From assembly GCF_021173675.1 (NCBI RefSeq), contig NZ_JAIHON010000006.1:372001-436000 (forward strand): a DNA stretch of 64,000 nt, read 5' to 3'. This document shows positions 51,352-59,888 of this stretch, one piece after another; the stretch's first letter is position 1; every line of letters starts with the position of its first letter. This stretch comes from Streptomyces lincolnensis (GTDB taxonomy: Bacteria; Actinomycetota; Actinomycetes; Streptomycetales; Streptomycetaceae). Under the pieces are notes generated by a model, which did not search any database, was not told the DNA's origin, and was given only the letters and a program-made list of their open reading frames with translations. The position numbers and the translations under genes were made by a program.

Positions 51352-52470
51352 TCAGGTAACGATCGCCATCTGCCGCGAGGCGCCGTTCAGGCGCCGTCCG
51401 CCCGTCTCCGTGCACGTCACGACGTCCTCGACGCGGACGCCGAAGCGGCCGGGGAGGTGGATGCCCGCCCCGACGGCGAAGCACATGCCGGGCAGGAGGG
51501 GCAGGTCCTCGGCGTCGGTCAGGTCGGGCGGCTCGTGGGTGGTGACGCCGATGCCGTGCCCGGTGCGGGGGTCGGCGCGGTCGCCGTACCCGGCGTCGGT
51601 GATCACCGCGCGGGCCGCCCGGTCGATGTCCCGGCACGGCACGTCGGGACGCACCGCCTCGAACGCCGCCTGCTGGGCGTCCTGGACGACCTCGTGCACC
51701 CGGCGCTCCTCGGCGGTGGGCTCGCCCACGTGGACCGTGCGGGCGGTGCGGGAGCCGTAGCCGTCCTGCAGGCCGCCGAAGGCCAGGACGACCATGTCGC
51801 CGACGGCGATGGCGCGTTCGCCGGTGCGGTGGTGCGGGTCCGCGCCGTCGGGACCGGAGCCGACCACCGTGAAGTCGACCCGGCTGTGGCCGTGTTCGCG
51901 CAGCAGCCGGTCGAGGTCGGCGGCCACGTCCGTCTCACGGCGCCCGGCGAACCGTACGGAGAGGATGTCGTCGTACGTCGCGTCCGCCGCCGCTCCGGCC
52001 GCCGCGAGCCGGGCCACCTCGTGCTCGTCCTTGACCACCCGGAGCAACGGCAGCGCGGTGCTCAGCGGCCGGTACGTGGTCAGCGGCAGCGCCTCCTGGA
52101 GGCCCAGCAGATGCAGCGCCCAGGTCGAGTCGGAGACGCCGTAGCGGCCGTGCGGGCGGAGCAGGCCCGCGGCCGCCGCGTAGGGATCCTGGCCGTCCTT
52201 CCACGCGGAGATCCGCACCGCGCCCGGCGCCTCCTCCGCGTCCGGGCGCTCCGACGCGGGGACGAGCAGCCGGGGCTCGGAGTCGGCGGTCAGGACGAGC
52301 AGGGTGAGGTGTTCGGTGGCCGCCGCCGGCCGGTAGCCGCACAGCCACACCAGGTCGGGGCCGGGTGTCGCCAGCAGCCCCGCCAGCCCCACGACGGCCG
52401 CCTCCCGGGCGGCGCGGTCCATTCGTACGGCGTGGTCCTGCTCGGTGCAGGCGGGTGGTGTCTCAGTCAT
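51352..52470 (-). CDS. M24-family peptidase homologue with degraded metal site
   Basis: This 372-residue protein has a pita-bread fold: an N-terminal creatinase-like domain and a C-terminal M24 domain. Canonical residues are changed. The first Asp of the DFGG motif is Ala (VLAFGGLQDGYG), the Asp of GYGSD is Arg (GYGSRTARTV), and the Glu of VEPG is Gly (FAVGAGIHLPG). The His in RTGHGIGVTTHEPP and the last Glu in VRVEDVV remain. With three of five ligands lost, normal dimetal catalysis is unlikely; the fold is otherwise intact. ATG 52468-52470. Confidence 0.85.
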   Translation of the reverse strand: MTETPPACTEQDHAVRMDRAAREAAVVGLAGLLATPGPDLVWLCGYRPAAATEHLTLLVLTADSEPRLLVPASERPDAEEAPGAVRISAWKDGQDPYAAAAGLLRPHGRYGVSDSTWALHLLGLQEALPLTTYRPLSTALPLLRVVKDEHEVARLAAAGAAADATYDDILSVRFAGRRETDVAADLDRLLREHGHSRVDFTVVGSGPDGADPHHRTGERAIAVGDMVVLAFGGLQDGYGSRTARTVHVGEPTAEERRVHEVVQDAQQAAFEAVRPDVPCRDIDRAARAVITDAGYGDRADPRTGHGIGVTTHEPPDLTDAEDLPLLPGMCFAVGAGIHLPGRFGVRVEDVVTCTETGGRRLNGASRQMAIVT

Positions 52471-52585
52471 CGCTCTCACCCATCAGGCCCGCCCCTCGTC
52501 TCGTCCGTGGCGTCGTCCCGGTGCCCTCCCCGCTCCTTCCAGTGAAGGACCGCGAGCGGACCCCCGCATGCCGAGCGCTCCCCGT

Positions 52586-52598
52586 CACCCGAACGGGT
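52586..52598. promoter_or_regulatory. Palindromic motif ACCCG-AA-CGGGT
   Basis: The sequence TCACCCGAACGGGTC matches the palindrome at 12416-12429. It lies 87 bp before the DUF7144 start, similar to the 65 bp spacing at the SH3 gene. Confidence 0.4.
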
Positions 52599-52684
52599 CA
52601 CTCTCCTGGCGAGGGCCCCCACCCCGCCCGAAGGTCGAAGCGCATCTCCGGCCACATGCACCACACACAGGAACGGGATCCGCG

Positions 52685-53206
52685 ATGACCCAGCAGCCGC
52701 ACGCCACACCGCCGCACGCCACGCCGCCGCACGCCACGCCGCCGCCGACCCAGGACGACACCCGCCGGACGCCCGGCCGGGAGTCCGGGAGGAGCGAGTA
52801 CGGCTACGCGCCCACGCCCACCGAGACCGCCTGGGCCGCGGGCGGAGTCGTCTTCGCCGGGGTGCTGATGCTGATGAACGGCGTCCTGGCGATCTTCCAG
52901 GGGATCTCCGCGCTCGCCGAGGACGACGTCTGGGCCAGTGTCGGGGACTACGTCTACAAGATCAACCTCACCGGGCGGGGCGTCATCCTGCTCTGCCTGG
53001 GCGTGGTCGCCGCCGTCACCGGAGCGGGCATCCTCAAGGGCGCCGACTGGGCCCGGACGACCGGTATCTTCCTGGCCTCGCTGAGCATGGTCGCCCAGTT
53101 CCTGTTCCTGCCCTACGAACCGGTCTGGTCGGTGATCATGATCGCCGTCAACTTCTTCGTGATCTGGTCCCTCGCCGTGTACCACCCGGCGGACCGGCGA
53201 CCCTGA
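52685..53206 (+). CDS. DUF7144-like integral membrane protein
   Basis: This 173-residue protein has an N-terminal threefold HATPP repeat encoded by a 15-bp tandem repeat, then four transmembrane helices (AAGGVVFAGVLMLMNGVLAI, GVILLCLGVVAAVTGAGIL, TTGIFLASLSMVAQFLFLPY, WSVIMIAVNFFVIWSLAVYH). Membrane proteins of this type recur in Streptomyces without known function. It is divergent from the M24-like gene. Start ATG 52685. Confidence 0.82.
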   Translation: MTQQPHATPPHATPPHATPPPTQDDTRRTPGRESGRSEYGYAPTPTETAWAAGGVVFAGVLMLMNGVLAIFQGISALAEDDVWASVGDYVYKINLTGRGVILLCLGVVAAVTGAGILKGADWARTTGIFLASLSMVAQFLFLPYEPVWSVIMIAVNFFVIWSLAVYHPADRRP

Positions 53207-53336
53207 CGGCGTACGCCACGACCCCGGCGTTTTCCCCGAAGGGCTGGCGTGGGAATCGTGTGTGATACACGCTGGGGAGTCGTATGGCTACGCTGTGCTG
53301 ATGGCGGGGGCGGCGACGGGGTACGACGGGGGTGCC

Positions 53337-55661
53337 ATGGGATTCGGCTTCGGGTTCGGGCAGCGGCGCGGGGGACAACTCCCCGTGGAACTCACCAGCT
53401 TCGTCGGACGGACCGGCGAACTCGCCGTGGTCCATGACGCGTTGGAACGTTCCAGACTGGTCACCCTGGCCGGTCCGGGCGGGGTCGGCAAGAGCCGGCT
53501 GGCGCTGCGGGCGGCCGCCGGACTCGCCGGCCGGTTCGAGGACGGCGTCCGGCTGGTGGAGCTCTCCGCGCTGCACGACCCGGAGTTGATCCCGGCGACC
53601 CTCGCGGGCGTGCTGGAGCTGCCCGAGCAGTCCGGGATGACACCGCTGGACGCCGTCGTCGAACACCTGCGGACACGGCGGCTGTTGCTCGTGCTCGACA
53701 CCTGCGAGCACCTCGTCGACGCGTGCGCGATGCTCTGCGACATCCTGCTGCGCGAGGCCGCCGGGCTCAGCGTCCTCGCCACGAGCAGGCAGCCGCTGGA
53801 CGTCCCCGGCGAGCGCTGCGTGCCGATCGCCCCGCTGCCGACCGAGGACGCCGTGGACCTGTTCGTCCAGCGCGCCTCGGCCGTGAGCACCGGCTTCACC
53901 GCCACCGCCGGCGCGACCGTCACGGACGCCGACCGCGAGCGGACCCGGGCCCTGGTCGAGCGCCTCGACGGCATCCCGCTCGCCCTGGAACTGGCCGCCG
54001 TACGGCTGCGCGCGGTGCCCCTCGCCGAGCTCGTCGCCCGTCTCGACCGCCGTTTCGAGGTCCTCACCGGCGGTCGGCGCACCGCTCTCACCCGCCACCA
54101 GACCCTGCGGACGGCCATCGACTGGTCCCACGACTTGTGCACACCGCGGGAACGGCTGCTGTGGGCGCGGCTGTCGGTGTTCGCCGGCGCCTTCGACCTG
54201 CCGGCGGTGGAGCGGGTCTGCGCGGGCGGCGACCTCGTCGGCGAGCAGGTGGTCGAGGCACTGATCGGCCTGGTGGACAAGTCGGTCGTCCAGCGCATCG
54301 GCGAGGACGGCGCCCGCTACCGGCTGCTGGACACGATCCGGGAGTACGGCGCCGAGCGGCTGCCCGGCACGGGCGCCGACGCCACCGCCGTACGAGAGCG
54401 GCATTTCGCGTACTACGAGGCGCTCGCCGGGCGGTTCTGGGACGAGTTCCTGAGCCCGGCGCAGGTCGGGCTGCACCGGGCGGTCCGGGACGACGTGGCC
54501 GATGTGCGGGCCGCGTTGGAGTACGGCCTGGGGGCCGGGGGCCGGACCACCGCCAAGGCGCTGTGGCTGGCGGCGCGGCTCGGGGCGTACTGGCGGGCCG
54601 CGGGCACGCTCTCCGAGGGCCGGTACTGGATCGACAAGGGGCTCGACCGCGTCCCGCAGCCCTGTCCCGAGCGGGCCTGGGGCCTGTTCATGACCGGCGT
54701 CTTCGCGGTGTGGACGGGTGACCTCGACACCGCGCTGGAACGCTTTCCGCAGGCCAGGGAGGTGGCGCGGGCCGCCGGGGAGAGCCGGGTGGAGGTGTTC
54801 GCGGAGGCCTACGTCGGGGCGCTGTCCGCGCTGTGCGGGGCCGTCGAGGAGGGGCTCGCGCAGCTGGAGAGCGCCCGGCTGCGGATCGTCGCCTCCGGGG
54901 ACGGGCTCGGCATCGGCGTCGTCCACTACGAGGGCGCCCTGCTGCGGGCCGTCCTCGGTGACACGGACGGGGCGCTCCAGCTGTGCGAGACCGGCCTCGC
55001 GTTCCTGGAGGGCACCGGCGAGCGCCAGCTGTACGGTTCCACGCTGACCGTCCAGGGCGTGATCCTCTCGCTCGCCAAGGAGCACGGCAGGAGCGAGGCG
55101 TTGTTCCGCCGGGGGCTGGAGGCCGCGAGCGAGGTCGGCGAGGTGCTGGTGGCCGCGCTGGCCTGTATGGGGCTGGCCTGGAACGCGGCCCGTCAGGAGC
55201 GTTTCGTACGGGCCTGCTGGCTGCTGGGGTACGCCGAACACGCGCGCCGGCTCGGCGGGGATCCGGTGGCGATGCTGCCCCGGCTGCTGGAGGAACAGGA
55301 GGCGGTGCAGAAGCGGGTGCGTGCGGAACTGGGCGCGGAGACCTTCACGCGGTGGCACGAGTGGGGGGCCCGGATGTCCGGCCGCGCGGTCCTGGAGGCC
55401 GTCCGCGCCGACCTGGACGAACCCCCCTCCCGCGCCCGCCCGTCCGACACCCGGCTGCCCGGGCCCCGGGCCACGGCGAACGCCCTCACCCGCCGCGAGC
55501 GCGAGGTCGCCGCGCTGGTGGCGCAAGGGCTGTCCAACCGGGAGATCGCCGAACGCCTGGTGATCTCCAAGCGCACGGTGGACGCCCACGTGGAGCACAT
55601 CCTCGCCAAGCTGCGGATCACCTCCCGCACGGAGATCCCGGCGGTGGCGGGGCCGTCGTAG
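53337..55661 (+). CDS. LuxR-type regulator with AAA/NB-ARC ATPase domain
   Basis: This protein of about 774 residues has an N-terminal NB-ARC-like ATPase (P-loop TLAGPGGVGKSRLALRA, LLVLDTCEHLVDACA, SRQPLDVPGE), a winged-helix and TPR-like middle (about 300-650), and a C-terminal LuxR helix-turn-helix (LTRREREVAALVAQGLSNRE, ISKRTVDAHVEHILAKLRIT). It is a large ATP-binding transcriptional regulator similar to those in Streptomyces secondary metabolism. ATG 53337 (MGFGFGFGQRRGGQL) has a GGGGG ribosome site; GTG 53262 and ATG 53301 are upstream options. Confidence 0.9.
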   Translation: MGFGFGFGQRRGGQLPVELTSFVGRTGELAVVHDALERSRLVTLAGPGGVGKSRLALRAAAGLAGRFEDGVRLVELSALHDPELIPATLAGVLELPEQSGMTPLDAVVEHLRTRRLLLVLDTCEHLVDACAMLCDILLREAAGLSVLATSRQPLDVPGERCVPIAPLPTEDAVDLFVQRASAVSTGFTATAGATVTDADRERTRALVERLDGIPLALELAAVRLRAVPLAELVARLDRRFEVLTGGRRTALTRHQTLRTAIDWSHDLCTPRERLLWARLSVFAGAFDLPAVERVCAGGDLVGEQVVEALIGLVDKSVVQRIGEDGARYRLLDTIREYGAERLPGTGADATAVRERHFAYYEALAGRFWDEFLSPAQVGLHRAVRDDVADVRAALEYGLGAGGRTTAKALWLAARLGAYWRAAGTLSEGRYWIDKGLDRVPQPCPERAWGLFMTGVFAVWTGDLDTALERFPQAREVARAAGESRVEVFAEAYVGALSALCGAVEEGLAQLESARLRIVASGDGLGIGVVHYEGALLRAVLGDTDGALQLCETGLAFLEGTGERQLYGSTLTVQGVILSLAKEHGRSEALFRRGLEAASEVGEVLVAALACMGLAWNAARQERFVRACWLLGYAEHARRLGGDPVAMLPRLLEEQEAVQKRVRAELGAETFTRWHEWGARMSGRAVLEAVRADLDEPPSRARPSDTRLPGPRATANALTRREREVAALVAQGLSNREIAERLVISKRTVDAHVEHILAKLRITSRTEIPAVAGPS

Positions 55662-55921
55662 AGCGAAGTGATCGTGGAGCGGGGCCGTCGTAGGTACGGC
55701 CCTCCGTACGCGGAGTCCCCGGGTGGCGCTCCCGCTAGGTGTACCGATCTTCGTCGAAGCCCGATGCGTGGGTGGTCGCCGGGCGGCAGGCTGATGGGGT
55801 CGCCGGGGCGAGGTCGTGCCGGGCGCCGGCAGTGCTGGTCCAACCCCACGGCTGTCATGGCAAGGCGTCCGTCCCGGCGCCCCGGCGACATCCAGTACGG
55901 GACCGTTCCCCTCACGGCCCC
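55662..55921. other. Gap without a supported gene
   Basis: Between the LuxR-type regulator and the terminator before the DUF6479 gene there are about 260 bp without a convincing ORF. Plus-strand frames here are open only because of composition. Confidence 0.6.
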
Positions 55922-55959
55922 GTCGCGGGGCTGCCCTGTCGGTGGGGCAGCCCCGCGAC
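55922..55959. terminator. Convergent terminator
   Basis: A perfect 14-bp stem (GTCGCGGGGCTGCC / GGCAGCCCCGCGAC) with a 10-nt loop lies 10 bp from the DUF6479 stop codon, and downstream of the LuxR-type gene. Confidence 0.87.
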
Positions 55960-55968
55960 TTGTCCGGG

Positions 55969-56337
55969 CTACGTGTGACCGAGGCCGCCGCTGCCGAAGG
56001 AGCCGCTGGAGCCCGGCAGCCAGCGGTGTCGGTGCTGGTCCTTTCCCGTCCTGCTGCCCTGGTGGTGGAGCTGGTACGGCATGAGCCGCTCCCGCCCCAC
56101 CGCGGAGGGGATCTCGTCCGGCTCCCGCATCTCCCGGATCTCGTGCACCGCGCCCGTCACGGGCAGCTTCGGCTGCTCGTCCGGGCGGGGGTGCGGAAGT
56201 TCCTGGTCGAGGACCCGCATGCCCAGTCGCACGGCCCAGATGAGGGCTCCCGCGATGAACAGACCACCCGCGAAGGCGGCGAGCACGTTGAGTACCTCGC
56301 CCGACGTGGCCGCCTGTACAAACATCGCCGTACTCAT
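55969..56337 (-). CDS. DUF6479-like small membrane protein
   Basis: This 122-residue protein has a short N-terminus, one transmembrane helix (LNVLAAFAGGLFIAGALIWA), then RLGMRVLDQELPHPRPDEQP and a Gly/Ser/His-rich cytoplasmic tail ending SGSFGSGGLGHT. The conserved post-helix segment fits the DUF6479 family of Streptomyces (from memory). Function unknown. Start ATG 56335-56337. Confidence 0.78.
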   Translation of the reverse strand: MSTAMFVQAATSGEVLNVLAAFAGGLFIAGALIWAVRLGMRVLDQELPHPRPDEQPKLPVTGAVHEIREMREPDEIPSAVGRERLMPYQLHHQGSRTGKDQHRHRWLPGSSGSFGSGGLGHT

Positions 56338-56533
56338 GGTCCCAGTATGGCCGAAATTCGCCGGGGTGAGTGGCTTGAGTCACATGGTCCTGTGACCGGC
56401 GGGCGAAGCGAACGGAAGGACCCCCGGGCGGGGTGCGGGGGCGGGCCGTCTCCACGCCGGCCACGCTGTGTACGTTGGCCGATGGTCGGCGCCACCCGTC
56501 GAGGCGCCGGCAACGGCCGAGGGAAACGAGCAC

Positions 56534-57748
56534 ATGGCACGCGTCGCCGTCATCACCGCGCCCAACATCGGATACCGCAACACCGGAATGCTGACCGTCG
56601 ACCTGGCCTTCGAGTCCCTGCGACGGCGCATGGGCCCCGGGATCGACCCGACCTGGTACACCCTGCACACACCGGAGACCGTGCCGCTCAGGGAGTGCGC
56701 GCGCGGCACGGACCTCCCCTTCCGGTTCCGTTCGCTGATCGAGCACGTCGACGAGCTCCGCGACCACGACGCGGTCGTCTTCTGGGGCGACTTCCTCCAC
56801 ACCCGGCACTATCTGGCCCAGGACGCCACGAACCGCCTGCTCGACTTCGGCTTCGCCGAGGACCGCGCCGCCGCCCGCGCCCTGCTGAACCGCACCCTGC
56901 TGCTGTCGGAGCAGCCGGAGGACCTCCTCCCGCGGACCCTCAGCTACGGCGGGACGATCCTGCACAACACCCAGTCCGACTACGAGGACAAGGAGTTCGG
57001 GCCCCTCTTCTCCCGGCTCATGACCCGCAGCCACCGCGTCTGGATGCGTGACCCGGTGTCGGCCGCCAGGATCGCGCAGCTGCGCGGGGACCGTACGAAC
57101 GAGTACTTCGGCTCGGACGCGGCCCTGCTGTCCCGCCCCGGTGACCTGGACCACCTCCCGACCACCGCCTGGTCCGAGGACCTCCCGGACGGCGGCGCGA
57201 TCGGCGTCTTCCTCGGCGCCCGCACCCGGATTCCCGCCTGGCTCCCCGACTTCTGCCAGGGCCTCGCCGACCGCTTCGGCGCCCCCCTCGAATGGCTCCC
57301 CTGGTTCGACCGCGACATCCCCTCCCCGGTCGCCCACATTCCCACCCGCCCCGGTGACCACACCATCGGCGACCTGGTGAACGTCCTGCCGCGCTACCGC
57401 CTGGTCATCACCGACACCTACCACCTCTGCGTCAACGCCTGGGGCGCCGGCACCCCGGTGGTCTGCGTCGGCGACCCCGAGCCGGTCCCGACGACCCAGG
57501 ACGACTACCTCACCCTGAGCGACGTCAAGAAGCACGTCTTCCACATGTCCTACGACGCCGCCGACTTCTACCTCTCCACCCTCCCCGACACCCCCGCCTC
57601 CCTCACCCACCGCACCGACCGCCTCGCCCACCTCGTCGACGGCGACGGAGCCACCGCCATCACCACCCGCATCCGCACCCACGCCGACCACTCGGCCACG
57701 GCCTTCACCCGGACCCTCACATCGCTCCTGGACGGGTCGCGCGGCTGA
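56534..57748 (+). CDS. Polysaccharide pyruvyl transferase-family enzyme
   Basis: This 404-residue predicted cytoplasmic transferase starts MARVAVITAPNIGYRNTGML, the Rossmann-like opening of this family. It contains RSHRVWMRDPVSAARIAQLR, and later YRLVITDTYHLCVNAWGAGT, where His-Leu and the following Asn lie in the usual nucleotide or PEP pocket. Family members add ketal pyruvate to wall or exopolysaccharide sugars. ATG 56534 follows GAGG-poor but clean sequence. No glycan cluster is adjacent. Confidence 0.87.
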   Translation: MARVAVITAPNIGYRNTGMLTVDLAFESLRRRMGPGIDPTWYTLHTPETVPLRECARGTDLPFRFRSLIEHVDELRDHDAVVFWGDFLHTRHYLAQDATNRLLDFGFAEDRAAARALLNRTLLLSEQPEDLLPRTLSYGGTILHNTQSDYEDKEFGPLFSRLMTRSHRVWMRDPVSAARIAQLRGDRTNEYFGSDAALLSRPGDLDHLPTTAWSEDLPDGGAIGVFLGARTRIPAWLPDFCQGLADRFGAPLEWLPWFDRDIPSPVAHIPTRPGDHTIGDLVNVLPRYRLVITDTYHLCVNAWGAGTPVVCVGDPEPVPTTQDDYLTLSDVKKHVFHMSYDAADFYLSTLPDTPASLTHRTDRLAHLVDGDGATAITTRIRTHADHSATAFTRTLTSLLDGSRG

Positions 57749-57886
57749 CGGATGCCGGTCCTGGTGGGGAGGGGGCTCGGAGAGCTGTGTTCGCCGTGGC
57801 AGGTATTCCGGTCGGGCCACTAGAGTTACCGTGCGGGCGACCAGGCCTGTGGCGGGCCGTGTTTCGGCGGTTCGCGGGAAGGTGAC

Positions 57887-58216
57887 ATGGGCTCGGGAGA
57901 GCAGCCGTACGGCGGCGACCGGCTGGACGACGACCACTATCCGGCGTACACGATGGGGCGGGCGGCCGAGTTGGTCGGTGCGACGCCGGGGTTTCTGCGG
58001 GCGCTCGGTGACGCGGGTCTGATCGCCCCGACACGTTCCGGCGGGCGGCACCGCCGGTATTCGCGGCACCAGTTGCGGCTGGCCGCGCGTGCCCGGGAGC
58101 TGGTCGGGCAGGGGACGCCGATCGAGGCCGCGTGCCGCATCATCGGTCTGGAGGACCAGCTGGAGGAGATGCTCAGCGACAACGAGGAGCTCCGCCGCCC
58201 GTCCGAGGAAAACTGA
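57887..58216 (+). CDS. MerR-like winged-helix regulator upstream of cold-shock gene
   Basis: Residues about 20-90 of 109 form a MerR-type DNA-binding domain (YTMGRAAELVGATPGFLRAL, GRHRRYSRHQLRLAARAREL), followed by a short coiled segment (EDQLEEMLSDNEELR). MerR proteins of this size often lack an effector domain. It lies 233 bp upstream of the cold-shock gene in the same direction. Start ATG 57887. Confidence 0.88.
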   Translation: MGSGEQPYGGDRLDDDHYPAYTMGRAAELVGATPGFLRALGDAGLIAPTRSGGRHRRYSRHQLRLAARARELVGQGTPIEAACRIIGLEDQLEEMLSDNEELRRPSEEN

Positions 58217-58449
58217 CACCGCCGGAACAGAAAAAAGGGCCGGGCCGGGAAATGGTTCCTGGGTGATTCCCCGGGGCTTTTTGCGGCGCCGTTTTCCTTC
58301 AATTCGCATCTTGCTGTTTCGTGCTACGGTCGACGTCGTTGCAGTTGTGGTTGCCATTTTGCTGCCGGGGTTTCCGGGCAGGTGATCATCACAGCGATGA
58401 AGGGGGCTCACGAAGTGTGGGTCTCCAGCACTGCCTCAGGAGATATGAC

Positions 58450-58653
58450 ATGGCCACCGGTACCGTGAAGTGGTTCAACGCGGAAAAGGGCTTCGGCTTC
58501 ATCGAGCAGGACGGCGGCGGCGCCGACGTCTTCGCCCACTACTCGAACATCGCCACCCAGGGCTTCCGTGAGCTCCAGGAGGGCCAGAAGGTGACGTTCG
58601 ACGTCACGCAGGGCCAGAAGGGCCCGCAGGCGGAGAACATCGTTCCCGCGTAA
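58450..58653 (+). CDS. csp: Cold-shock protein
   Basis: This 67-residue single-stranded nucleic-acid chaperone has the RNA-binding motifs KGFGFIEQ (RNP1) and DVFAHYS (RNP2), with the usual MATGTVKWFNAEKGFGFIEQ start. Length and sequence are typical CspA-type proteins. The long 5' leader from about 58300 may carry a cold-responsive element, but none is identifiable by eye. A strong terminator follows. Confidence 0.95.
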   Translation: MATGTVKWFNAEKGFGFIEQDGGGADVFAHYSNIATQGFRELQEGQKVTFDVTQGQKGPQAENIVPA

Positions 58654-58669
58654 CCGTCTGACGGTTTCG

Positions 58670-58700
58670 ACAGGGCCCGCACCTTGGGTGCGGGCCCTGT
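58670..58700 (+). terminator. Terminator after cold-shock gene
   Basis: A 14-bp perfect stem (ACAGGGCCCGCACC / GGTGCGGGCCCTGT) with a 3-nt loop, followed by TCGTTTATCC. Confidence 0.9.
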
Positions 58701-58739
58701 TCGTTTATCCACATTCTTCTCGGACCCTGGTGAGGCACC

Positions 58740-58994
58740 ATGCGCTGTGTGATCGCCCGTTACCCCTTCGACCTGGTCAAATCCGAGGTCGAGTCACAGA
58801 TGCAGGGTGTACGGCCGGAACCCCTCAGCGGAGCGTGCGTGGTCATCGGGCGCAAGATCTACCCGGTCAAGCAGGTCGGCGAGGTCATCACCCGCCAGGA
58901 CCGCCGGGACTTCACCGCCTTCGAGGTCACCAGGGCCCTCACCCGCCTCGGCTTCACCTGTCACGAGACGCCGCCCGAGGCCGCGTCGGCGTAG
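58740..58994 (+). CDS. SCO5918-like small protein
   Basis: The 84 residues read MRCVIARYPFDLVKSEVESQ, GACVVIGRKIYPVKQVGEVI, FEVTRALTRLGFTCHETPPE. Small conserved Streptomyces proteins of this type follow cold-shock genes; I recall the SCO5918 family name. No catalytic motif. The 3' end overlaps the convergent CGNR gene by 41 bp. Start ATG 58740. Confidence 0.8.
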   Translation: MRCVIARYPFDLVKSEVESQMQGVRPEPLSGACVVIGRKIYPVKQVGEVITRQDRRDFTAFEVTRALTRLGFTCHETPPEAASA

Positions 58995-59805
58995 TGTGCC
59001 CCGTCCTGCGGGCGTAGGCGCGCGCGGCACGGGCCCGGTCGCCGCAGCGCGTGGAACACCACTGACGTCGGCCGTGCCGGAGCAGGAAACGGTTGCACGG
59101 GGGTGACCCGCAGGCCGTGAGCCGCTCGGCGTCCGGACCGGTCAGCAGATCGGCGGCGTCCGCGGCGAGAATCGCCAGCGCGTGGTCCACGATCTGGGTG
59201 ACGGGATGGGAGGTCGCCCGGTACAGACCCCGCGCCGAGTCCCAGTACAGCAGGGACGCCGAAGGGGCCTTCGTCAGCGCGTCATTGACCGCCGCGAGTG
59301 CCTCCGCCGGCGCCGGCAGCCCCTCCATGTGGCAGCCGAGCAGCGCCCTCACCTGTTCGCGCAGAGCCCGCAACCGGGCCGCGCACATCTCCCTGATCCC
59401 GGCGTCCGCCGGAGCGAGGCCGCGGTCTGCCAGCCACTGTCCCGCCGCCGCGGGGCTCCCGAGGTAGTCCAGGAACTGGCCCCCGGGCAGCGCGGGCGCA
59501 CTGTTGGCGAGATCCAGCGCGAGATACCGCTCGGCGCCCGGCGCGGGCTCGATGGGTGCGTCGGGTGAGGGTGCGGTGGGTGCGTCCGGCGCGGGTGCCA
59601 TGGATGCGTCCGGCGGGGGTGCCATGAGGGCCTCCGGTGCGGGTCGGGGTGCCTCCAGTGTGGGTCGGGCGAGCGTGTCTTTCGGCGATCCGGTCGCCTT
59701 CGGGGCCGCGTAGGGCGCGTCGGCCGGATCCGTCGCCGTCGCCGTCTCGGTCCCGGTCCCGGGCTTGGTCCCACTCACCGTCTCGGTCTCTCTCACGGTT
59801 CTCAT
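58954..59805 (-). CDS. CGNR zinc-finger regulator with repetitive N-terminus
   Basis: This protein of about 283 residues has a C-terminal CGNR-type finger with four Cys (TACGSPPCNRFLLRHGRRQW, CSTRCGDRARAARAYARRT); the family motif CGNR is CGDR here. The middle (AERYLALDLANSAPALPGGQ onward) is the ABATE/YeaC-like ligand domain. The N-terminus is a low-complexity Ala/Pro/Asp repeat (units like PDAPTAPSPDAPIEPAP). ATG 59803-59805 leaves three operator half-sites upstream; ATG 59823 would lie inside one. Divergent from the MBL-fold gene. Confidence 0.85.
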   Translation of the reverse strand: MRTVRETETVSGTKPGTGTETATATDPADAPYAAPKATGSPKDTLARPTLEAPRPAPEALMAPPPDASMAPAPDAPTAPSPDAPIEPAPGAERYLALDLANSAPALPGGQFLDYLGSPAAAGQWLADRGLAPADAGIREMCAARLRALREQVRALLGCHMEGLPAPAEALAAVNDALTKAPSASLLYWDSARGLYRATSHPVTQIVDHALAILAADAADLLTGPDAERLTACGSPPCNRFLLRHGRRQWCSTRCGDRARAARAYARRTGHTTPTRPRAASRDR

Positions 59806-59821
59806 GGTAGGGCTTGCTCTC

Positions 59822-59876
59822 ATCCGTGAGAACTGTGCTAGTTTTTCTCACGGATAGCCATCAACTCATCCGTGAG
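59822..59876. promoter_or_regulatory. Threefold repeated operator between CGNR and MBL genes
   Basis: ATCCGTGAGAA (59822-59832) and TTCTCACGGAT (59845-59855) form a perfect 11-bp inverted repeat 12 bp apart; a third half-site ATCCGTGAG is at 59868-59876. It spans the promoter region of both genes, so the CGNR protein probably binds here. Confidence 0.7.
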
Positions 59877-59888
59877 GTGAATCTTCCC

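Noticed and set aside
53148..58411. Very long minus-strand reading frames opposite the LuxR-type regulator
   Set aside because: Typical antisense frames in high-GC DNA, lacking motifs.
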